Assembly: GCF_021603585.1 (NCBI RefSeq)
Contig: NZ_BQHI01000014.1
Coordinates: 1-64,000, forward strand
Direction: 5' to 3'
Origin: Pseudomonas sputi
GTDB taxonomy: Bacteria; Pseudomonadota; Gammaproteobacteria; Pseudomonadales; Pseudomonadaceae
DNA: 64,000 nucleotides
Positions 26,177 through 37,671 of the stretch are shown here, piece by piece. Position numbers and translations under genes: made by a program. The notes beneath the pieces were generated by a model. The model was not told the DNA's origin. It worked only from the letters and a program-made list of their open reading frames with translations, and made no database searches. The number at the start of each line of letters is the position of its first letter. Position 1 is the first letter of the stretch.

Positions 26177-27871
26177 TTAATGCACCAGCATGCCGGTGAA
26201 CCAGTAGGCCTGGGCCAAAGTGATCAGGCCGACGATCGTGGCAAAGAATAGGCTGTGCTTGAGGGTGAAGCGGAACAGATCGGATTCCTTGCCCACCAGC
26301 CCGGTCGCGGCGCAGGCCACGGCGATCGATTGTGGCGAGATCATCTTGCCGGTCACGCCGCCGCTGGTATTGGCGGCCACCAGCAAGGTGTCGTTGACCC
26401 CGATCTGGTGTGCGGTGGTTGCTTGCAGCGAACTGAACAGGGCGTTGGACGACGTATCGGAACCGGTCAGGAACACGCCCAGCCATCCCAGGAATGGCGA
26501 GAAAAACGGGAACGCTGCGCCAGTACCGGCCAGCACCAGGGCCATGGTCGAAGACATGCCGGAATAGTTGGTGACGAAGGCAAACGCCAGCACCATGCCG
26601 ATCGACAGAATTGGCCAGCGCAGTTCGTAGAAGGTCTCTTTAAAAGTGGTCAGACCAGTTTTGATATTGATCTTGAGCACCAGCATGGAGATCAGCGCGG
26701 AGAAGAAAATCGCCGTGCCGGTCGCGGAGATCGGGTCGAGTTTGAACACGGCCGGGATTGCGGTCGGGGCGGCAACGATCGGCGCGGTCTTGATGACCAG
26801 TTGATCAAGGTGCGGAATCGCGAAGTTGAACACCCAGGCGTACATCGAACCGCCGGCGGCGAACATGGCCTTGAAAGGCTTGAGGGTCCAGATGGTCACC
26901 AGCACGGTGAGGATCAGGAACGGCGACCACGCCTTGAAAATTTCCCCGAGGCTGTAAGGCGAAGCGACGGTGGTGCGCTTCTGGCCGAAACCGCCGACGC
27001 TGGCGGAGACCACCGAAGCGGAAACGGCGCCGGCAATGTGCTGGCCGGCGGCACGTTTTGGCTGCCAGACCTTCAGGAACAGCGTCAGCGAAATCAGGCT
27101 GGCCAGGGCCGACGTGATGTCCGGCAGTTCCGGGCCGATGAAGTTCGAAGTGAAGTATTGAGTCACGGCGAAGCTCAAGCCTGCGACCAGCGCCGCCGGC
27201 CAGGTTTCACGCACACCGCGCAGGCCGTCCATCATGAACACCAGCCAGAATGGTACGAACAGCGACAGCAGCGGCAGTTGGCGGCCGGTCATGGCGCCGA
27301 TCTTGAACGCGTCGATGCCGGTGACTTGGCCGGCCACGATGATCGGAATCCCCAGTGCGCCGAACGCCACCGGTGCGGTGTTGGCAATCAGGCACAGGCC
27401 GGCGGCGTACAGCGGGTTGAAGCCCAGTCCGACCAGCAATGCTGCCGTGATCGCCACCGGCGCGCCGAACCCGGCGGCACCTTCCAGAAATGCACCGAAG
27501 CAGAAACCGATCAGCAGCACCTGCAGACGCTGGTCGTCAGTGATCGACAGCACCGAGCTGCGAATGACCTCGAATTGACCGCTCTTGACCGTCAGTTTGT
27601 ACAGGAACACCGCCGCCACAATGATCCAGGCAATCGGCCACAGACCATAGGCGAAGCCATACCCGGCGGCGGCGAACGCCATGTCGACCGGCATCTGGAA
27701 CGCGAAGATCGCCACGGCGATGGCCAGGGCAAGCGTGATGCTGCCGGCCACATGACCTTTGAGGCGGAACACCGCCAGGGCGAGAAAGAAGAAAACGATG
27801 GGAATGACGGCCGCGAGTGCGGACACGCCGAGACTGCCGAGCGGGCTGTAGAGCTGTTGCCAGGTTTGCAT
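26177..27871 (-). CDS. lldP: L-lactate permease
   Basis: Lactate/glycolate proton symporter of the LctP family, 564 residues with about a dozen membrane helices. It begins [19 protein letters not shown] and has the family stretches [39 protein letters not shown] and [17 protein letters not shown]. It is the first gene of the minus-strand lactate operon and is transcribed away from lldR. The operator palindrome at 27923-27939 lies 52 bp upstream of its start. This is consistent with lactate-inducible repression by LldR. Confidence 0.96.
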   Translation of the reverse strand: MQTWQQLYSPLGSLGVSALAAVIPIVFFFLALAVFRLKGHVAGSITLALAIAVAIFAFQMPVDMAFAAAGYGFAYGLWPIAWIIVAAVFLYKLTVKSGQFEVIRSSVLSITDDQRLQVLLIGFCFGAFLEGAAGFGAPVAITAALLVGLGFNPLYAAGLCLIANTAPVAFGALGIPIIVAGQVTGIDAFKIGAMTGRQLPLLSLFVPFWLVFMMDGLRGVRETWPAALVAGLSFAVTQYFTSNFIGPELPDITSALASLISLTLFLKVWQPKRAAGQHIAGAVSASVVSASVGGFGQKRTTVASPYSLGEIFKAWSPFLILTVLVTIWTLKPFKAMFAAGGSMYAWVFNFAIPHLDQLVIKTAPIVAAPTAIPAVFKLDPISATGTAIFFSALISMLVLKINIKTGLTTFKETFYELRWPILSIGMVLAFAFVTNYSGMSSTMALVLAGTGAAFPFFSPFLGWLGVFLTGSDTSSNALFSSLQATTAHQIGVNDTLLVAANTSGGVTGKMISPQSIAVACAATGLVGKESDLFRFTLKHSLFFATIVGLITLAQAYWFTGMLVH

Positions 27872-27922
27872 ATGGGGTGGCCCCTAATTGTTGTTGGTCA
27901 GGCACTGTCAGCGTTCTTGGTT

Positions 27923-27939
27923 AATTGGTAAGACCAATT
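27923..27939. promoter_or_regulatory. Predicted LldR operator
   Basis: Perfect palindrome AATTGGTAAGACCAATT in the 262-bp divergent region between lldP and lldR. It matches the FadR-subfamily GntR pattern TTGGT-N3-ACCAA known for LldR sites. Binding is inferred from sequence. Confidence 0.75.
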
Positions 27940-28133
27940 TACAAGTGCTGTTGGCTAGGGTAAAAGCCTTGATATCGGTGTGTCAATTTGCCGCCCTAAA
28001 ACTTTTGTCGAACAACCGGACGGCCAGGCGGCTTGCACCGGTTGAATGGGCGTCATCTGGCAGGTGTCGGCGCAGCCTCGATAGGCCAGAATAGAGAGCC
28101 CGGCGAGCGGTCGGGATGGTGGAGAATTGAGTG

Positions 28134-28901
28134 ATGGGGTTTGATCAGATACGTCAGCGCCGTTTGTCTGACGACATTGTCGAGCGACTGGAAGGGATGA
28201 TTCTCGAGGGCACGCTGAAGTCCGGCGAACGTCTGCCGGCCGAGCGGACACTGGCGGAACAGTTCGGTGTTTCCCGGCCATCGTTGCGCGAGGCAATTCA
28301 GAAGCTCGCGGCCAAGGGTTTGTTGGTCAGCAAGCAGGGCGGCGGCAATTATGTCGTGGAAAGCCTCGGTTCGACGTTCAGCGATCCGCTGCTGCAGTTG
28401 CTGGAAAGCAATCCCGAGGCCCAGCGCGATCTGCTGGAGTTTCGCCACACGCTGGAGGCATCGTGTGCCTATTACGCGGCATTGCGCGCCACGGATGTGG
28501 ATCGCGAGCGGCTGACGGCGGCGTTTGACGAGTTACAGGACTGCTATTCGCGTCACGACGAAGTGAGCCGGGCGGAAGAGGGCGCGGCGGATGCCAAGTT
28601 CCACCTGGCGATTGCCGAAGCCAGTCACAACGCGGTGTTGCTGCACACCATTCGCGGGCTGTTCGATCTGCTCAAGCGCAACGTGGTGACCAACATCGGT
28701 GGCATGTACAAACAGCGCACGGAAACCCGCGACATGCTGATCACGCAGCATCGGGAATTGTATCTGGCGATTATCGAGGGGCGCGCGGAACAGGCGCGTG
28801 AGGTGTCCAGCCGACACATTCTGTATGTGCAGGAAGTGCTGGAAGAGGTGCGTCAGGAAGTGCAGCGCATGGCTCGCGCCGAGCGACGCAAAGGAATTTA
28901 G
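28134..28901 (+). CDS. lldR: Lactate-responsive regulator LldR (GntR/FadR subfamily)
   Basis: Regulator of 255 residues with an N-terminal winged helix (about 8-72, including ERTLAEQFGVSRPSLREAIQKL) and a C-terminal FCD ligand domain (about 95-230, with metal-ligand-type His and Asp in AKFHLAIAEASHNAVL and TQHRELYLAI). In its family lactate binding releases it from the operator. It is divergent from lldP and shares the regulatory region. ATG 28134 was preferred over GTG 28131 because GGAGAATTGAGTG precedes it at a usable distance. The gene ends in a bidirectional terminator shared with smpB. Confidence 0.94.
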   Translation: MGFDQIRQRRLSDDIVERLEGMILEGTLKSGERLPAERTLAEQFGVSRPSLREAIQKLAAKGLLVSKQGGGNYVVESLGSTFSDPLLQLLESNPEAQRDLLEFRHTLEASCAYYAALRATDVDRERLTAAFDELQDCYSRHDEVSRAEEGAADAKFHLAIAEASHNAVLLHTIRGLFDLLKRNVVTNIGGMYKQRTETRDMLITQHRELYLAIIEGRAEQAREVSSRHILYVQEVLEEVRQEVQRMARAERRKGI

Positions 28902-28902
28902 A

Positions 28903-28939
28903 AATGACCGTTCCCGTGCAGAACGCGGGAACGGTCATT
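28903..28939. terminator. Convergent terminator between lldR and smpB
   Basis: Inverted repeat AATGACCGTTCCCG / CGGGAACGGTCATT with a 9-nt loop, exactly between the stops of the convergent genes. Confidence 0.8.
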
Positions 28940-28951
28940 CAGGCAGAAGAA

Positions 28952-29434
28952 TCAGTCTTCCTTGCCCTTGTTGCGCACCGCACGCTGCAACTCGCGACCG
29001 GCGTCGCGTTCGCGTTCGGTATCACGCTTGTCGTATTCCTTCTTGCCCTTGCCCAGTGCGATCTCGCACTTGACCATGTGCTTGCTCCAGTACCAGGACA
29101 GGCACACACAGGCGTAACCCTTCTGCTGCACGGCGGCGGCGAGCTTGTCCAGCTCGCGACGGTTGAGCAGCAACTTGCGGGTGCGCACCGGGTCGGCAAT
29201 GACGTGGGTGCTGGCGGTCATCAGAGGCGTGATGTGGCTGCCGAGCAACCAGGCCTCGCCATCCTTGAGCAGCACGTAACTGTCGACCAGTTGCAGCTTG
29301 CTTGCCCGCAGACTTTTTACTTCCCAGCCGGCCAGGACCAGACCAGCCTCGAACTTGTGCTCGATGAAGTAATCGTGTCGCGCCTTTTTGTTTTGCGCGA
29401 TGGTCCCTGTTGGGTGTTTCTTCTGTTTAGCCAT
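28952..29434 (-). CDS. smpB: SsrA-binding protein SmpB
   Basis: tmRNA partner protein of 160 residues, required to bring tmRNA to stalled ribosomes. The beta-barrel core is visible ([29 protein letters not shown], then GSHITPL), and the C-terminal basic tail [16 protein letters not shown] is the helix that enters the vacant mRNA channel. Length is normal. It is convergent with lldR and divergent from the sodium-dependent transporter. Its RNA partner ssrA lies about 9 kb away in the same window. Confidence 0.97.
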   Translation of the reverse strand: MAKQKKHPTGTIAQNKKARHDYFIEHKFEAGLVLAGWEVKSLRASKLQLVDSYVLLKDGEAWLLGSHITPLMTASTHVIADPVRTRKLLLNRRELDKLAAAVQQKGYACVCLSWYWSKHMVKCEIALGKGKKEYDKRDTERERDAGRELQRAVRNKGKED

Positions 29435-29553
29435 AGGGGCGGCATTATATGGAGATAAACGGCTGTCGGCTACGGTGATGCTGCGTGCTTGAGCAGGTTG
29501 AGTGAATCCCGGACAATGCGGCCTCTTTTTCTAACGCTTGGGCGTGATAAACG

Positions 29554-30957
29554 ATGTCGACAGACAAGGTTTCTGTCCACGGCAGTTGGGCTAGCCGCTG
29601 GGTTTTCATATTCGCCGCGACCGGTTCGGCCGTGGGATTGGGCAGCATCTGGAAATTCCCCTACATGGTCGGGGTCTACGGTGGCGGCGCCTTCGTGCTG
29701 ATGTTTCTGGCGTGTATCGCGCTGATCGGCATCCCGGTAATGCTCGCTGAAACCCTGATCGGCCGGCGTGCCCGTCAGAGTCCGGCGAATGCCCTGAAGG
29801 TGCTGGCGCGGGAAGCCGGACACTCGGGCAAATGGTCGTGGGGCGCGTTCGCCGGGATGATCACGGCGTTGCTGATTCTGTCTTTTTACAGTGTGGTCGG
29901 CGGCTGGTCGCTGGATTACATCATTGATATGGGGCGCGGAGATTTTCAGGGCGCTACGGCCGATCAGGTCGGGGCCTATTTTGGAAATGTCATCTCCGAC
30001 CCATGGCGCCTGACACTTTGGCACACGGTTTTCATGCTGCTGTCGGCGGTGGTGATCGCCAAAGGCGTCGTCGCGGGGCTTGAGCGCAGCCTGCGGATCA
30101 TGATGCCGCTGCTGTTCGTGATGGTGCTGGTTTTGCTGGGTTACAGCATGACCACCGGGCATTTCATGGAGGGCGTGCATTTCATGTTCGACTTCCACCC
30201 CGAGAAAGTCCTCGACGGCTTGCTGCCGGCCATGGGGCACGCATTCTTCTCCCTGAGCGTGGGCGTGGGCTCGATCATGATCTACGGCGCCTACATGACC
30301 AAGGAAGCTTCGCTGTCCGGCACGGTCGTCGGTGTGGCGCTGCTCGATACCTTTGTTTCGCTGGTGGCCGGTCTGGCCTTGTTTCCGATTGTGTTCGCCG
30401 GTGGCTTGAACCCGAGTGAAGGCCCGGGGTTGATGTTCGTCAGCCTGCCGTTTGCTTTCGGTAATGTGCTTTTCGGCCAGTTGATGGGCGTGGTGTTCTT
30501 CGTTCTGGTGGCCATTGCGGCCTGGAGCTCGGCGATTTCCCTGCTGGAGCCAATGGTCGCCTATCTGGTCGAGCGGACTAAAATCAGTCGTACGTGGGTG
30601 ACATTCTGGCTGGCGTTCACCTGCTGGTTCGTTGGCCTGGGCACGGTGTTTTCCTTCAATATCTGGAAGGAGGCCAAATTTTTCGTGAACGATGGCGGGG
30701 TGTTCCATCTCTACCAATGGGGTGCGGCCGGTGGTCTGGACTTCTTTGGTGTGATTGACTTCTTCACCTCGCGAATCATGTTGCCGCTCGGCGGGCTGTG
30801 CTTCGTGCTGTTTGCCGGTTGGGTGATGGGGCGTGAGGCGGTGCGAGACGAATTGTCGATTCGCAGCCCGGCGCTGTTTGCCCTGTCTCTGTTCTTGATG
30901 CGCTATGTGGCGCCCATCGGCATTCTTGTAGTGTTTGCCACCCAGCTCTGGAAGTGA
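29554..30957 (+). CDS. Sodium-dependent transporter of the neurotransmitter:sodium symporter family
   Basis: Inner-membrane NSS/SNF transporter of 467 residues and about 11 helices. TM1 carries the sodium-site signature GSAVGLGSIWKFPYMVGVYGGGAF; TM6-like SLSVGVGSIMIYGAYM and AAWSSAISLLEPMVAYLVE are also typical. Bacterial members import amino acids with sodium; the specific substrate is not determinable. It begins at ATG 29554, and its stop is 7 bp before the next gene, ratA, so readthrough is possible. Confidence 0.92.
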   Translation: MSTDKVSVHGSWASRWVFIFAATGSAVGLGSIWKFPYMVGVYGGGAFVLMFLACIALIGIPVMLAETLIGRRARQSPANALKVLAREAGHSGKWSWGAFAGMITALLILSFYSVVGGWSLDYIIDMGRGDFQGATADQVGAYFGNVISDPWRLTLWHTVFMLLSAVVIAKGVVAGLERSLRIMMPLLFVMVLVLLGYSMTTGHFMEGVHFMFDFHPEKVLDGLLPAMGHAFFSLSVGVGSIMIYGAYMTKEASLSGTVVGVALLDTFVSLVAGLALFPIVFAGGLNPSEGPGLMFVSLPFAFGNVLFGQLMGVVFFVLVAIAAWSSAISLLEPMVAYLVERTKISRTWVTFWLAFTCWFVGLGTVFSFNIWKEAKFFVNDGGVFHLYQWGAAGGLDFFGVIDFFTSRIMLPLGGLCFVLFAGWVMGREAVRDELSIRSPALFALSLFLMRYVAPIGILVVFATQLWK

Positions 30958-30964
30958 CGCTTAC

Positions 30965-31399
30965 ATGACGACACATATTCAACGATCGGCGCTGCTGCCT
31001 TATCCGGCGCAATTTCTCTACGACCTGGTCAATGACGTGGCGCGTTACCCGGAGTTTCTGCCGTGGTGCTCGTCTGCTGAAGTCCTGGAAAGCTCGCCTG
31101 AGCACATGCGCGCCAGTGTCGGCGTGGCCAAGGGTGGTCTCAGTCAGCACTTCGTGACGCGCAATACGCTGGTGCCGGGACAGTCGATCGAGATGAACCT
31201 TGAGGAAGGCCCTTTCAATCAGCTGCACGGCGTCTGGGTGTTCAAGGCGCTGAACGAGAAGGCCTGCAAGATCAGTCTGGATCTGTCCTTCGACTACGCC
31301 GGGCCGCTGGTCCGCGCGACGCTTGGTCCTTTGTTCAATCAGGCAGCCAATACATTGGTGGACGCGTTCTGCCAGCGTGCCAAGCAGATGCATGGTTGA
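30965..31399 (+). CDS. ratA: RatA-family (START/coenzyme Q-binding-like) protein
   Basis: START-like protein of 144 residues ([28 protein letters not shown] is the conserved start). The family is annotated as RatA toxin, reported in E. coli to block 70S assembly, but its members also resemble coenzyme Q-binding Coq10 proteins, so the toxin role is uncertain here. ATG 30965 is the first plausible start after the transporter stop; an upstream in-frame extension is unsupported. It overlaps rnfH by 8 bp, the usual Pseudomonas arrangement next to smpB. Confidence 0.92.
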   Translation: MTTHIQRSALLPYPAQFLYDLVNDVARYPEFLPWCSSAEVLESSPEHMRASVGVAKGGLSQHFVTRNTLVPGQSIEMNLEEGPFNQLHGVWVFKALNEKACKISLDLSFDYAGPLVRATLGPLFNQAANTLVDAFCQRAKQMHG

Positions 31400-31706
31400 G
31401 CCGGTGATCGAAATCGAAGTGGTGTATGCCGCCGTTGATCGTCAGGTTTTGCGTGTAATCAGTGTTGCCGAGGGTACGACGGTGCGTGCGGCGCTGATGG
31501 CGTCCGGTATTGATGCGGAATTTCCGGAGCTGGAGCTGAAGAGTTGTCCTTTGGGGATCTTCGGCAAAGTGATCGCTGATCCTGATGCCCGGCGGGTTCA
31601 GGAAGGCGATCGCATCGAGATCTATCGACCGTTGTTGGCTGATCCGAAAGAGGTGCGCCGTCTGCGTGCCGCCAAGGCTGCCGAAGCCAAGGCGCGAAAT
31701 CAGTAG
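31392..31706 (+). CDS. rnfH: RnfH-family ubiquitin-like protein
   Basis: Protein of 104 residues with a beta-grasp (ubiquitin-like) fold: [20 protein letters not shown], then [42 protein letters not shown]. It is sometimes called RatB because it is paired with ratA; its biochemical role is unclear. The ATG at 31392 lies inside the end of ratA, so translation is coupled. Confidence 0.93.
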   Translation: MVEPVIEIEVVYAAVDRQVLRVISVAEGTTVRAALMASGIDAEFPELELKSCPLGIFGKVIADPDARRVQEGDRIEIYRPLLADPKEVRRLRAAKAAEAKARNQ

Positions 31707-31723
31707 GCTGGTCAAACAGCAGG

Positions 31724-31758
31724 CAATAAAAAACCCGGAATTTCCGGGTTTTTTATTG
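31724..31758. terminator. Bidirectional terminator between rnfH and bamE
   Basis: CAATAAAAAACCCGGAA / TTTCCGGGTTTTTTATTG, a strong palindrome with A/T flanks between convergent genes. Confidence 0.92.
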
Positions 31759-31767
31759 CGTCGCACA

Positions 31768-32295
31768 TTATTGCGGCGAGGTGTCCAGCGGTTCTGGCGT
31801 TGGAACCGGAACGGTTTCCACACCATCGACGTCCTTCTGGATCTGATCCAGCAAGGAGCCAGGCTTGGCCGGTTTTTCCGGTTTCGGCTGCTCGACGTTT
31901 TCAGCAGGCGTGGTCACGCTGGTGTCACTGTCCTTGCCGAGGATGGCTTCGTCACGGCTGACGCCTGGCATGAAGTCACCGGACAGACTGACAAGGCGGT
32001 CATTCGAGTCGAAAATGACACTCATGCGTTCCTGCTGGCGTTCACCGCCACCCGGTTGCAGGCTGTACAGATAATCCCAGCGATTGGCATGGAACGTGTC
32101 GGCAAGCAGAGGGTTGCCCATGATAAACCGTACTTGCGGCCGGGTCATTCCGGGGCGTAACTGGTCTATCATGTCCTGCGTGACGACATTGCCCTGCTGG
32201 ATGTCGATTTTGTAAACCCCGGGGAATGAACAACCGGCGAGTGCGAGCAGTCCCACAAAGGTGAAACTGGTTAGCAAGAGCTTGGTGTTTTGCAT
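31768..32295 (-). CDS. bamE: Outer membrane assembly lipoprotein BamE
   Basis: Lipoprotein of 175 residues with a signal peptide and lipobox LAGC (Cys22). The SmpA/OmlA domain is [40 protein letters not shown]. It is a subunit of the BAM complex that folds beta-barrel proteins into the outer membrane. The proline-rich C-terminal tail (about 125-175) is longer than in E. coli, as usual in Pseudomonas. It is divergent from fur, an arrangement conserved in the genus. Confidence 0.96.
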   Translation of the reverse strand: MQNTKLLLTSFTFVGLLALAGCSFPGVYKIDIQQGNVVTQDMIDQLRPGMTRPQVRFIMGNPLLADTFHANRWDYLYSLQPGGGERQQERMSVIFDSNDRLVSLSGDFMPGVSRDEAILGKDSDTSVTTPAENVEQPKPEKPAKPGSLLDQIQKDVDGVETVPVPTPEPLDTSPQ

Positions 32296-32392
32296 CGGTG
32301 GGCGACTTCCACTATCTTGGCTGGGACAACGTAAACGCCGATCATACCCGCATTAAGAGAAGCTGCGAAGCAGCATCGCGAGAAAGCTGACC

Positions 32393-32797
32393 ATGGTTGA
32401 AAATAGCGAACTACGCAAAGCCGGCCTCAAAGTGACCCTGCCACGGGTCAAGATCCTGCAAATGCTCGACTCTACAGAGCAGCGTCACATGAGTGCCGAG
32501 GACGTCTACAAGGCGTTGATGGAAGCTGGCGAGGATGTCGGTCTGGCCACGGTCTACCGTGTTCTGACCCAGTTCGAAGCGGCTGGCCTCGTGGTCCGTC
32601 ACAACTTCGACGGCGGCCACGCGGTATTCGAATTGGCCGACGGTGGCCACCACGACCACATGGTCAACGTGGAAACCGGTGAGGTGGTTGAATTTGTCAG
32701 CCCGGAAATCGAAAAGCTCCAGAAGGCAATTGCCGAGGAGCACGGTGTCGATTTGGTGGATCACAATCTGGTGCTGTACGTACGCAAGAAAAAGTAA
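32393..32797 (+). CDS. fur: Ferric uptake regulator Fur
   Basis: Iron-responsive repressor of 134 residues: winged helix (about 1-80, LATVYRVLTQFEAAGLV) and a dimerisation/metal domain with HHDHMVNVETGEVVEF. It has no cysteine at all, so the CxxC structural-zinc motif of E. coli Fur is absent, as in other pseudomonad Fur proteins. ATG 32393 follows a GAGAAAGCTGACC site. It is divergent from bamE and convergent with recN. Confidence 0.97.
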   Translation: MVENSELRKAGLKVTLPRVKILQMLDSTEQRHMSAEDVYKALMEAGEDVGLATVYRVLTQFEAAGLVVRHNFDGGHAVFELADGGHHDHMVNVETGEVVEFVSPEIEKLQKAIAEEHGVDLVDHNLVLYVRKKK

Positions 32798-32830
32798 GAT
32801 GTTGCGCGAATTTCAGGTTCGCGAAACGAA

Positions 32831-32856
32831 CGAAGGCGACCCAAGGGTCGCCTTCG
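32831..32856. terminator. Terminator between fur and recN
   Basis: CGAAGGCGACCC-AA-GGGTCGCCTTCG perfect 12-bp stem between convergent genes. A clear T-run is lacking on either side. Confidence 0.75.
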
Positions 32857-32871
32857 TGCTTTCTGCTGTGC

Positions 32872-34545
32872 TTAAACCTTTGCGGTAACGACCATCTTTT
32901 TTGCGTGCGCCAAGGACTCTTTGGTCAGATCGATGCCGCCAAGCATCCGCGCGACTTCTTCTATACGGTCATTCTTGCTCAGTTTCGAAACGGCCGTGTG
33001 AGTCGCCTGTTCACCGCGCACCTTATGCACGAACAGATGTTGATGCCCCTGAGCCGCGACTTGCGGCAAGTGCGTAACCGTCAGTACCTGTCCGCGATCC
33101 CCGAGGCGACGCAACAATTGGCCGACGATTTCGGCCGTAGGACCGCCAATGCCCACGTCCACTTCGTCGAACACCAGCGTCGGTACGCGAGAGGTCTGGG
33201 CGGTAATCACCTGGATTGCCAGGCTGATCCGTGACAGCTCACCGCCGGACGCCACTTTGGCCAGCGCCTTCAAGGGTTGACCCGGGTTGGCGCTGACCAG
33301 CAGCTCGACTTGTTCCAGGCCATTGGGTTGCAGTTCGTTGCTGTTGTTGGGGCGCAATTCGATGGTGAAGCGACCACCGGGCATGCCCAGGCGCTGGATC
33401 TCCTGCTCCACCGCGCTTGCCAGGCTGCCGGCTGCCTGGTGACGCAGCTCGCTCAGTTCCCGAGCCTTTTCCTGATAGTGGCGGGCATAGGACGCGAGTT
33501 CTTCGGCGAGGCGTTCGATGGATTCGTCGTTGGCGTCCAGCGCTTCGATTTCGTCGAGCAGCTTCTGCTGCATCTCTGCCAATTCCGTCGGCTGTATGCG
33601 GTGTTTGCGTGCCAGTGTGTAGATGGAATCCAGACGTTCTTCCAGATATTGCAGGCGCGCCGGATCGGCATCGAAGTTGTCGAGAAAGCGATTGAGTTCA
33701 CCGACGGCTTCTTCGACCTGGATCTGCGCACTGGTCAGCAGGCTGCTCGCCTCACCCAGCGCGCCGACCGAGTTGTTCACGCTCGACAGCCGATTGAGGC
33801 TGGCCGTCAGGGCATTCAGCACGTTGCCGGAATCGCTTTCGCTGCATTGCTCGACCACTTGTCGGCAAATCCCGAGCAGCGTTTCGGCGTTGGTCAGGTT
33901 CTTGTGTTCCTGCTCCAGCTCTTCCAGTTCGTTTTCGCCGAGGCCGAGGTTTTCCAGTTCTTCGAGCTGGTAGCTGAGCAGTTGATGGCGCGCTCGCTGT
34001 TCGTCGCCGGAGTTGGAAAGGCGTTCCAGCTCCTGGCGGGTCTGGCGCCAGCGCTGGGCAGCCAGGTGAACCTGGCGCGCCAGATCGGTGGCCCCAGCGT
34101 ACTCGTCGAGCAGGCGTCGATGGGTGTCAGTCTTGAGCAGGGATTGGTGTTCGTGCTGGCTGTGGATATCGATCAGCAGCTCGCCGAGCGCCTTGAGGTC
34201 GCCGAGCGGGCAGGGCGTGCCATTTATATAGCCGCGTGAACGACCTTCGGAAGTGATGACCCGGCGCAGGATGCACGGGCCGTCGATTTCCAGGTCGCGT
34301 TCTGCCAGCCAGGCGCTGGCCTCGGGGATGTCGGCCAGATCGAAGGTCGCCAGAATGTCGGCCTTGTCGGCGCCCGGTCGCACCACGCCGCTGTCGGCGC
34401 GATCACCGAGCGTCAGGCCCAGGGCATCGAGCATGATCGATTTGCCGGCGCCGGTTTCCCCGGTAATCACGCTCATGCCGCGATCGAGTTCGAGATCGAG
34501 ATGTTCAACGATGGCGTAGTTGTGTACGGACAGGTGCACCAGCAT
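32872..34545 (-). CDS. recN: DNA repair protein RecN
   Basis: SMC-like ATPase of 557 residues acting in double-strand break repair. Walker A is GETGAGKS (30-37). A central coiled coil (about 155-360) is broken by the usual hinge-less turn, and the C-terminal head has SGGELSRISLAIQV (ABC signature) and LVFDEVDVGIGG (Walker B). Full length. No clear LexA box was identified in the 240-bp upstream region, which also holds the grpE promoter, but I could not scan systematically. Confidence 0.96.
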   Translation of the reverse strand: MLVHLSVHNYAIVEHLDLELDRGMSVITGETGAGKSIMLDALGLTLGDRADSGVVRPGADKADILATFDLADIPEASAWLAERDLEIDGPCILRRVITSEGRSRGYINGTPCPLGDLKALGELLIDIHSQHEHQSLLKTDTHRRLLDEYAGATDLARQVHLAAQRWRQTRQELERLSNSGDEQRARHQLLSYQLEELENLGLGENELEELEQEHKNLTNAETLLGICRQVVEQCSESDSGNVLNALTASLNRLSSVNNSVGALGEASSLLTSAQIQVEEAVGELNRFLDNFDADPARLQYLEERLDSIYTLARKHRIQPTELAEMQQKLLDEIEALDANDESIERLAEELASYARHYQEKARELSELRHQAAGSLASAVEQEIQRLGMPGGRFTIELRPNNSNELQPNGLEQVELLVSANPGQPLKALAKVASGGELSRISLAIQVITAQTSRVPTLVFDEVDVGIGGPTAEIVGQLLRRLGDRGQVLTVTHLPQVAAQGHQHLFVHKVRGEQATHTAVSKLSKNDRIEEVARMLGGIDLTKESLAHAKKMVVTAKV

Positions 34546-34704
34546 AAAGGCCGCTCCCAGGCTTCAGGTCTGGTTATTTATACAGTGTTTTGTTTCGGGC
34601 TGACAATGCCCTCGCCTGGTTCGATGAGGATGATCCGATCAAATGCTTGTCGCGCCGGGGAATGACAATGCAGCACTTTTTTGTAGGGTTAATCGTTGTC
34701 AGCC

Positions 34705-34730
34705 CTTGAAGCCTGATTTTGCGGCCCCAT
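34705..34730 (+). promoter_or_regulatory. Heat-shock (sigma-32) promoter for grpE-dnaK-dnaJ
   Basis: CTTGAA (34705-34710), 14-bp spacer, CCCCAT (34725-34730) followed by ATA. This fits the RpoH consensus CTTGAA-N13/15-CCCCATnT and lies 56 bp before the grpE start. Confidence 0.8.
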
Positions 34731-34785
34731 ATACCGGGGCAGAAGCGCGAATCGAACTCGCGGACGATATTGAAAGGAGAATTCT

Positions 34786-35355
34786 ATGGCTGACGAACAG
34801 ACAGTAGATACGCAAAATCCAGAAGCCAATCAGGCGCCCGAGGCTTCGGGTGATGACCTGGCGACCCGTGTACAAGTGCTCGAAGAGCAATTGGCCGCCG
34901 CGCAGGATCAATCGCTGCGCGTAGCTGCCGATCTGCAGAACGTCCGCCGCCGTGCCGAGCAGGATGTCGAAAAGGCGCACAAGTTTGCGCTGGAAAAATT
35001 CGCCGGCGACCTGCTGCCGATCGTCGACAGCCTGGAGCGCGGCCTTGAGCTGTCGAGCCCGGATGACGAGAGCATCCGTCCGATGCGTGAAGGCATCGAG
35101 CTCACCCTGAAAATGTTTCACGACACCCTCGCGCGTTATCAGCTTGTCGCTGTAAGCCCGCAGGAAGGTGAACCTTTCAACGCCGTAGAGCATCAGGCGA
35201 TGGCCATGCAGGAAAGTGCTGACCTGGAGCCGAACAGCATTCTGAAGGTGTTCCAGAAGGGCTATCAGCTCAACGGTCGCCTGTTGCGCCCGGCGATGGT
35301 CGTGGTCAGCAAGGCGCCGGCGCCAGTTTCGCCTTCGATTGACGAGAAGGCTTGA
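34786..35355 (+). CDS. grpE: Nucleotide exchange factor GrpE
   Basis: Co-chaperone of 189 residues that releases ADP from DnaK. A disordered acidic start is followed by a long coiled coil (about 22-90, [18 protein letters not shown] onward) and the compact beta domain with NAVEHQAM and [24 protein letters not shown] 34786 follows GAAAGGAG. It is the first gene of the heat-shock group and is driven by the predicted sigma-32 promoter. Confidence 0.97.
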   Translation: MADEQTVDTQNPEANQAPEASGDDLATRVQVLEEQLAAAQDQSLRVAADLQNVRRRAEQDVEKAHKFALEKFAGDLLPIVDSLERGLELSSPDDESIRPMREGIELTLKMFHDTLARYQLVAVSPQEGEPFNAVEHQAMAMQESADLEPNSILKVFQKGYQLNGRLLRPAMVVVSKAPAPVSPSIDEKA

Positions 35356-35457
35356 AATTAGCCGCAAGGCCCCCATTTAGAAGTCAAGCGTTTAAGTATT
35401 ACCGCAGTTAGCCACCACTGCTGCGGCAAAAAAATCCAAAGTTTCGGGAGAGTGAAC

Positions 35458-37374
<1,917 letters not shown>

Positions 37375-37428
37375 GTTGTTGGTCGCCCGGTTGACTGCCT
37401 TGCGGCGGTGACTGGTAGGATGTCGCCG

Positions 37429-37448
37429 CGCGGGAGCTTGCTCCCGCG
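37429..37448. repeat. REP-like hairpin between dnaK and dnaJ
   Basis: CGCGGGAGC-TT-GCTCCCGCG, a perfect 9-bp palindrome of the kind dispersed in P. fluorescens-group genomes (GGGAGC..GCTCCC). The 297-bp dnaK-dnaJ interval otherwise holds no gene. The hairpin may act as an mRNA stabiliser or partial terminator. Confidence 0.55.
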
Positions 37449-37671
37449 TTGGCGTATCTGGAATACGTGAATTTTTACAGCATGCGACAAGGCTCGAATG
37501 CTGGCGGTATGGTCGGAAATGCTCCTGCTTTTCGCGCCGCAAATACCGCATGAACCAAAGACCAGGATCGTTGAATTGACGTGAGTTGGGTCCGGGCCTG
37601 TATTGGGGCTCAACGAGTTTGGCGAAGCTCAGGAGGGGTTTGCCGAACGTCCTCAAGAGTATGAAGAACTT

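Noticed and set aside
29470-30717. 415-codon minus-strand open frame opposite the sodium-dependent transporter
   Set aside because: Hydrophilic His/Gln/Arg-rich translation with no family; the transporter on the plus strand is clear.
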